Below are positions 12,201 to 21,200 of a DNA stretch of 64,000 nt, piece by piece. The stretch's first letter is position 1; every line of letters starts with the position of its first letter. The translations under genes and the position numbers were made by a program. Source of the DNA: Yponomeuta sedellus (Eukaryota > Arthropoda > Insecta > Lepidoptera > Yponomeutidae); the NCBI GenBank assembly GCA_934045075.1, contig OW203729.1:3979816-4043815 (forward strand), in the 5' to 3' direction. A model generated the notes under the pieces. It saw nothing but the letters and a program-made list of their open reading frames with translations. It did no database searches and was not told the origin of the DNA.

Positions 12201-15200
12201 CGCAAATTAATGAACTATGTTTATAAAATTGGCGGCGTGTTATCTGAAAGAGTGTTCCGAGTTACTTCATTTATGGAAATATGGCAGTTTTGGACTAAAA
12301 AGTTACAAATTTAAAAACCTATTTAGAGGCTAAAAATTTCACCCGTGCCGGGATTCGAACCCGCAACCTCTGGCTATCCGTGCCAGCGCTCTACCAATTG
12401 AGCCAATGGGCGACTCACCGGCATCAGTGAAATTTCGAACCTCTTTAACACTATTCTCTGTCGGTGAGTCGCCCTGTGGCTCAATTGGTAGAGCGCTGGC
12501 ACGGATAGCCAGAGGTTGCGGGTTCGAATCCCGGCATGGGTGAAATGTTTAGCCTCTAAAAGGTTTTTAAATTTGTCCTTAGCACGAGTAAGTGCATTAA
12601 AAATAAAAATAGTATAAAAAGTTACAGTTTACGGGTAGAATCTTGTTTACTAAATTGGACAAGTGAGAATAAATAGACTACTACAAAGTATTCGACACAC
12701 AACTTAATGCCTTAATTTGAATGAAAACCGAATGAGCCCTTTACACCTGGGCCCTATTTCGTACAACTACTTTCTTCGCCTTCCGTCTTCGCGCCTTCTT
12801 CGATTTCTCTCGAGAGTTATGTAATAATAATAATAACTTTTACACAACACAATCACTTGACCTGGTTCCAAACTAGTATACCCAGTACTAGGATAACCAG
12901 ACAAGGTCGTCACAAAAATTTAAATACATTCAGACTAAGATTTAGATTGCAGAATCGCCATAGAAAGGAATTCTGACTGTTTGGCGACCTCTGTGGCTCA
13001 GCGGTAGAGCATCTGCCTACTACGCAAGAGGTCCCGTGTTCGAACCCCGGCTGGGGACAAAAAAAACCCCAGGTCGTGGATGTTTGCAAGTTTCTGTTGT
13101 CGTTGTTTCTGGTTCCAACGACACAGGGTTCCTAGTGTGGGGCTAGAAGCAATGTATGTGCCTGTATGTAAATTTTAATGTTAAATATTTCTGACCACCA
13201 GTTTGTACCTAAATGAAAAGGTGGTTTATATAAACATACGAGTCAGTGTTAAAAACATTATCACCTATTATTTGATAGATATATACATGGGTAGAATATT
13301 GTATATTCTATCCATCTATATATCTATAGATAGATAAAATATTCTATATTGTATGTACACCAGGAATTACATAAGAGCCTTAACCAATAATATAGTACAG
13401 TACAATTGAATTTAACAATACTTATTAATGAATGTGCTCCTCAGCGCTCCTTTCGCGCTGCGTGAAGCTGACATTGGCAGCGGATACGCTTTGCGCCGTC
13501 AGTACCGCGGCCGATCTCGCCATCTGGGACTTAGCCACCGCCAACTGCCTCGTCCGGCCGCTGTCCTTCCGGAACCTGCTTACGCACGGAGGTACCATCT
13601 ACTTATTTTTATCCTAGCTCTCCCGGCAAACTTTGTACCGCTTCAGAACAACAACATAAATTGAAACCGTTTGGGATTTAGCTACTGCCACCTGCCTCGT
13701 CCGGCCGCTGTCCTTCCGGAACCTGCTTACGCACGGAGGTACCATCTACTTATTTTTATCCTAGCTCTCCCGGCAAACTTTGTACCGCTTCAGAACAATA
13801 ACATAAATTGAAACCGTCTGAGATTTAGCTACTGCCACCTGCCTCGTCCGGCCGTTGCCCTTCTGAAAACTGCTTATTCACGGTGGTACCAACGACTTAT
13901 TTTTATCCTAGCTCTCCCGGCAAACTTTGTACCGCTTCAGAACAACAACATAAATTGAAACCGTTTGGGATTTAGCTACTGCCACCTGCCTCGTCCGGCC
14001 GCTGTCCTTCCGGAACCTGCTTACGCACGGAGGTACCATCTACTTATTTTTATCCTAGCTCTCCCGGCAAACTTTGTACCGCTTCAGAACAATAACATAA
14101 ATTGAAACCGTCTGAGATTTAGCTACTGCCACCTGCCTCGTCCGGCCGTTGCCCTTCTGAAAACTGCTTATTCACGGTGGTACCAACGACTTATTTTTAT
14201 CCTAGCTCTCCCGGCAAACTTTGTACCGCTTCAGAACAACAACATAAATTGAAAACGTTTGGGATTTAGCTACTGCCAACTGCCTTGTCCGGCCGCTGTC
14301 CTTCCGGAACCTGCTTACGCACGGAGGTACCTAACATTTATTTGTATGACCCGGCTGACTTTGTACCGTCTCAGAAGAACATAACTGGAACCATCTGGGA
14401 CTCAGCTACTGCCAACTGCCTCATCCGGCCGCTGTCCTTCCGGAACCTGCTTACGCACGGAGGTACTATCTACTTATTTTTATCCTAGCTCTCCCGGCAA
14501 ACTTTGTACCGCTTCAGAACAACAACATAAATTGAAACCGTCTGGGATTTAGCTACTGCCACCTGCCTCGTCCGGCCGCTGTCCTTCCGGAACCTGCTTG
14601 CACACGGAGGTACCAAACATTTATTTGTGTGACCCGGCTGACTTTGTACCGTCTCAGAAGAACATAACTGGAACCATCTGGGACTTAGCCACCGCCAACT
14701 GCCTTATCCGGCCGCTGTCCTTCCGGAACCTGCTTACACACGGAGGTGCCAACTTATTTTTATACTAGCTCTCCCGGCAAACTTGGTACCGCCTCAGAAC
14801 AACAAAAAAACTGGAATCATCTGAGACTTGGCCTCCATCAACTGCCTCGTCCGGCCGCTGTCCTTCCAGAACCTGTTCACATACGGAGCACAAAACATTT
14901 ATTAGTTTGACCCGGCTAACTTTGTACCGTCTCAGAACCACAAAAAAACTGGAATCATGTGGAACTTAGCTTCTGTCAACTGTCTCGTCCGGCCGCTGTC
15001 CTTCCGGAACCTGCTCACACACCGAGGTACCAACTTTTCATTTGTATACTAGCTGACCCGGCAAACTTCGTACCTCTTCGGCAAAAAAACTCAACAAACA
15101 ACTATAAAAACCTATTTAGAGTCTAAAAATTCCACCCATGTCGGGACTCGAACCCGCCCCCCGTTGGCTAACCGTAATTTCCATCACTTGAAGCCCCGAG

Positions 15201-18200
15201 TAACTACTTTGCAGTTAGGTTTTACATCGGAATGATATCGCTGTACCCACATAGTTATATTACTTTTAAAGCACTAACCTGTGCTAAGGACAGTTTCAAA
15301 AACCTATTTAGAGGCTAAAAATTCCACCCATTTGCTGGGCCCCAGCAGTACAAGAGTTGATCGATACCCAAATTCAGCAAAGTACCTAGGCTAGCCCCGC
15401 CTGTGTTAGTAGGCCTATTAGTAGCGAAGAATCTTCAGTCGGTTTGTTGGTTATTTAAATCCCAGTTTTTTACTTAACTAATGTATGTACGTGTTTCCAT
15501 TCCAGTAACTGTATCGCACTGCTCGTTGCTCGAAGACGGAAACCCGATGATCACACTCAGCAATAGTAAAAGCTACATTTACAGCAAGAAACTATGTGCC
15601 TGGTAAGTAAGCATCCCTAATTCCGTTACTATCGAAACCTACCTCGTTTAGGTCGACTCGAGGAAGACAATCCATACAAAGGTTTACCTGAAAAATTCGC
15701 GTCAATAGTTTATGATTTACAAAAGCTTTTGTTGTACGACTTTGAAATGTAATAATAAAAAATTTTTTACGCCGTTTGTATTAGTGACGTTTCATCGTCG
15801 TCAACCCATTATGTCCCCACCGAGGAGCACGGGTGTCTTCGCCTGAAGAATGTATAGGCCATACTCCACCGCGGGGGCCAAGTCCGGATTGGTGAAAGCT
15901 TGCAAGACTAGTGGCTGGTCTTACTGTCAGAAGTTTTCAAGCCGCTCTAAGGCCTCTGATTTGGCTTAACGATTGGCATATATCGGCGGCAGCCGGCACC
16001 AACTGCTTAACGTGCTTTGCGAAGCACGGAACCGCTCGGATAAATGCCACTAGCGTTAGTCCATAGACGGTCACCGATCTAGCGCGCGTGCCGTGGGCCA
16101 CTCGTTAACTATGAAGAAAACATTCTGAGGAAACCCTAGTTTTCTGAGTGTTAACATACCTCAGCGCTTGCTACGTACAATGGCCCACTATTAGGCTAAG
16201 TTGTCTCGCACTCTTTTGCTACTTGGTATCAATATATTTTCGATGGAATTATTTATGTACAAGAACCTACCAACTATATTCTTCACGAAATCCACTCTAT
16301 CCAAAGGTTGTCTGGAAGAGATCGCTCTTAGCGATGTGACCGCCAATTACTTAAATAGCATTACTTAAATTTAAGAAATCATCCTGGTATTCTTTTTCAG
16401 ATTGTGCAATAAAGTGGTATCTATCCATCTCTCTAACCGCCGCACTCAGTAACGTCAATTAAAAGTTAATCTCCGTTAAGTATGCTGTTGTCCTTTCCCG
16501 TTTTATTGATAATAAGTGAAAGATAGTGATATTACCCCTGTGGTGTAGGCCTAGAGAATAGCACCAACCCAAATTCATCCCGCGGGTGTCGTAAAAGGCG
16601 ACTAAGGGACACAAACCGGGGGGTGGGCAGCAGCGCCCCCTGCAGTACAATTCCACCAAACTGCGATCCCCAACCCGCATACCCAGCGTGGGGATTATGG
16701 GCACTACCCCGCAATGATGGCACAACCTTGCGCTATGGCGCTTATTACGGGAGGGCTACGTCCAACAGTGGACTAATACAGCCTGAGGAAGTGTTATTGA
16801 AAAGAACATTAAATTCAATGGACGCCTCTGAGTGCGGCAGTCAATGCGGAAATCCAACTACGACTCTTACCCCCAGGGTTATATGGGTGGACACGACGGA
16901 CCCCGTCTGGCGCGCGTGCCGCGGGTCCGCCGCCTGCCGCCCGCCCCCCGCCGCCGCGCCCCCGCAGCTCTACCCGCAGGGGAGACACGCCGTCAACACG
17001 CACGCCGCCGCATACAACCGCGGGTGAGTGACTGCTGTGCAGGGGAGGGACACTACTGTGTTGGTGCAGATTTACAGGATAGGCGTTTACGGGGTATTCC
17101 GCCGCCCGTCGCCGCCGCTCTACCCGCAGAGAAAACGCGGCGTCAATGATACCCACGCCAGCGTCTAGAATCGCGGCTGAGGGACTCGCTGTGTTGATAC
17201 AGCCTTACTGGGTAGACAGGCCGCCTTAGTAGTAACGCTATACTGTGTTACTGCGGGGACTGCATTGTTTTCCGCCGCCCGTCGCACCGCCGCATCTTTA
17301 CCCACAGGGGAGACACACCGTCAACACACACGCCACCGCTTAAAACCGCGGGTGAGTTACTGCTGTGCAGGGGAGGGACACTACTGTGTTGGCGCAGATT
17401 TACAGGGTAGGCGTTTACGGGGTACTCCGCCGCCCGCCGCCGCAGCTCTACCCGCAGAGAAAACGCGGCGTCAATGACTCAATACCCACGCCACCGTCTA
17501 GAATCGCGGGTGAGGGACTCTACTGTGTTAGCACAGCTTTACTGGATAGACAGGCCGCCTCAGTAATGAGGCTGTAATGTCGGTGACTGTACTGTGCTCC
17601 GCTGCCCGTCGCCGCAGCTCTACCCGCAGAGAAAACGCGGCGTCAATAACTCAATACCCACGCCACCGTCTAGAATCGCGGGTGAGGGACTCTTCTGTGT
17701 TGATACAGCTTTACTGGGTAGAGCCTTAGTAAAGAGGCTATACTGTATTACTGCGGGATCTGCATTGTTTTCCGCCGCCCGCCGCACCGCCGCATCTTTA
17801 CCCACAGGGGAGACATACCGTCAACACACACGCCACCGCTTAAAACCGCGGGTGAGTTACTGCTGTGCAAGGGAGGGACACTACTGTGTTCGCACAGCTT
17901 TACAGGGTAGGGTCATTTACGGGGTAGCCGCCGCCGCCGGTGACTGTACTTTACTTCGCCGCCGCAGCTCTACCCGCAGAGAAAATGCGGCGTCAATAAC
18001 TCAATACCCACGCCACTGCCTAGAACCGCGGGTGAGTGACACTACTGTGTTGGCACCGCTTTACAGGGTAGGCATTTACGGTGTAGCCACCGCCGGTGAC
18101 TGTACTGTGCTCCGCAGCTCTACCCGCAGAGAAAACGCGGCGTCAATAACTCAACACCCACGCCACAGTCTAGAATCGCGGGTGATGGACTCTACTGTGT

Positions 18201-21200
18201 TGGCACCGCTTTACAAAGTAGGCATTGACTGTACTGTACTCCGCCGCCCGTCGCCGCAGCTCTACCCACAGAGAAAACGCGGCGTCAATAACTCAATACC
18301 CACGACACAGTCTAGAATCCCGGGTGATTGACTCTACTGTGATGGCACAGCTTTACTGAGTAGACGGGCCGCCTTAGTAATGAGCCTATACTGTGTCTCT
18401 GTGATAATTGTACGGTTGTACCTCTACCCGCAGAGGAGACATGCTCGTCAAGACGCACACCGCCGCCTACAACTGCGGTTTAGAGACTACTGTGTAACTC
18501 CAGGGGAGGGGCATTACTGTGTTACTGCAAGCGAGGGGCACTATTGTGTTACTGCAGGGGAGGGACACTACTGTGTAACTGCCGGGGTCCCCACCCCTGC
18601 AGTTACACAGTAGCGGACGAACTCTACTGTGTTAATGGAGGGGAGGGACTCTACTGTATTAATGGAGGGGAGGGACTCTACTGTGTTAATGGAGGCGAGG
18701 TACTCTACTGTATTAATGCAGGGGAGGAACTCTACTGTGTTACTGCGGGGGAGGAACTTTATGTTAGTATTGTGTTTGATCAATGAATATATTTTTTTAC
18801 GAAGTTTATAAGTCATTTTAGGAAGTCTGTGATTCGGCCGCCAACTTGACATTTCGAATTGTTAGATTTTTCTCATGTGTTCGGGTATCTCAGCAACCTC
18901 TTAGTATATCTCGCAGCTTAGCCTTATTATTCGCGGTACAAACTAAATGTAAAAAAGTAAACTCTGAAAAAAAATATTATAGTAAAATCATAAATGATTG
19001 CACAAACTTCATTTCAACAACAATCCGTTCTACGTCACAGAAACTACACGGGCGGCGCGACCAAAAGCTGGCTGGAGGCGCAGGCGGCGTCTTGCTTACA
19101 CCTGCGTCTGGGCAGAGACTATAGACACTGGACCATGGCGTTGGTCTCACATCTCATCGACCACGGTGAGTGACGCTGCCAGAGATAAAATCCACGCTTC
19201 AGTTAAATATTTACATACTTAAACGACGTTCTTGCCGATTATGCTATTGTTAACATTTTGTGATGCGCTGTGTTAACACCGAACCGAGTGATTAGAATCA
19301 ATCATTTGAGTCAAGCAACAACAGGCACGGTCAGGTGCAAGTTGGGTGACCGTCTAATGACTACCGCTAGTGGTATGTTTTCTTCCGTGCTTCGCAACGC
19401 ACTGTTATTTCCGGTTCCCCGCCTCACCTACATTTTTTCATAGTCAGCACTAAAGTGCAAATAAAAGTCTTTTTCCGCGCACATCGCGCAACAGTCATAA
19501 CAGTCACAGTAGTCAAGAGCAGTCATGCATAGTCTTTGTCAGTAATTAGACTTAGTATCAGCATGTAGTCTATTTTAGTAACTCTGCTTCCAAATTATGA
19601 TTAACGTGTTTCGGTGCCATCAATAAACTGCAATAGTGTACTTGTTTATTTGATTTTGAACCCCCGGAGCCTGCGCTGCCTAACAGCACGTTAAGCCGTT
19701 GGTGCCGGATTTCATGTAATGTCAGTCGTTAAGCCACGTCAGAGGTTTTATGGGCGGCTTGATAACTTCTGACGGTAAGACCGGCCACTAACTTACTCTG
19801 ACGGTAAGGCCGGCCACTATCTTACAATCCTCCACCAACCCGGACTTGGCCCCCGTGGTGGAGTATGGCCTAACCTTCCTGCGATGCAGGAAGAGACCCG
19901 TGCCCCAGCAGTGGGGACAACAAGGGTTGATAACGATTTGAGTCAAGCAACAACAGGCACGGTCAGGTGCAAGTTGGGTGACCGTCCCATGACTACCGCT
20001 AGTGGCATTTTTTCTTCCGTGCTTCGCAACGCACGTTAAGTCGTTGGTGCCGAATTTCATGTAATGTCAGTCGTTAAGCCATGTCAGAGGTCTTATGGGC
20101 GGCTTGATAACTTCTGACGATAAGGCCGGCCACTATCTTACAATCCTCCACCAACCCGGACTTCGCCCCCTGGGTGGAGTATTGCCTAACATTCCTGCGA
20201 TGAAGGAAGAGACCCGTGCCCCAGCAGTGGGAACTTACAAGGGTTCATGTCGACCCGTACAAATTTGCTTATTTTGCAATTAGCATCTGCTTGCTGTGAC
20301 TATTAAATTTAAAAAAACTAATCTAATAAAAAAATCCTGTGTTCCATCCAGGCACGGAAGATCAACTGCGAGCGATTCTAGATGACCTACTCGGACCCAG
20401 TCACTGCACGTCGACACCCAAAAAATGGCAGTCCACCGTTTTGGTAAGCATTCTTATTGGATAAAATCGATTTACTTACTTAACCAATATGGGTTGCCAG
20501 TGGATGGCTTATGGAAGCGCATCCTGGTCGCTGACTATAGGCCTCATAAGAAAGCTGCCGGGATTTGAACCCGCGACCTCTGGCTATCCGTGCCAGCGCT
20601 CTTCCAACTGAGCGAATGGGCGACTCATCAGTGAAATTTCGAATCTCTTTACAATATTCTCTGTATTACGCGGAGAAAGGTATGTTAGGAGTTTCACTGC
20701 GTGATCGAATCAGGAATGAGGAGATCCGCAGAAGAACTCGAGTTAGGCACTGATATAGCTCGAAGAATTGCTCAGTGGCAGGGAGGCGGGGCACATAGCT
20801 CGTAGAACTGATGGCTGTTGGAGCGAAAAATTCTGAAATCACGGATCGGACGACGCAGCGTTTACAGGCCCACACCAGATGCTCAGACGACCTGGTTACG
20901 GTGGCGGGGAGTCGTTGGATGCGGATGGCACAAGACCATGGAGCTTGGAAAACCACGAGGGAGGCCTATGTCCTGCAGTGAGCGTCAAATGGCTGATAAT
21001 GACGACGACTTACTCGTACTTACTCTGCTGGCTCAACGACCCGAAGTGGGTCTTGGCTTCCAACACAAGAAGTCGCCACTTGTCTAGTCGCCTGCCTGGA
21101 GCTTACGCAGGTCCTTGGCCCCTTTGTCCTTCCAGCGATACTGTGGTCGGTGCCCCGGTCTTAGACCGCTTGGAAGCCCAGGTATGCCCACTTCACCGCC

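Noticed and set aside
13525..14259. Unit length of 147 bp equals the DNA on one nucleosome, in a gene for a nucleosome-assembly factor
   Set aside because: Other copies in the same array are 136-143 bp and the other arrays differ. I treat it as coincidence.
14285..14488. Possible duplicated coding exon (KNITGTIWDSATANCLIRPL)
   Set aside because: One array copy is open behind a CAG, but the entry phase (0) does not match the required phase 1, and there is no good acceptor tract.
17594..18331. A 245-codon frame across the exon 12 array
   Set aside because: It is open because array units are GC-rich and partly in register. It is not in the phase needed by the Hira exons, and the intron part holds an in-frame stop for Hira.
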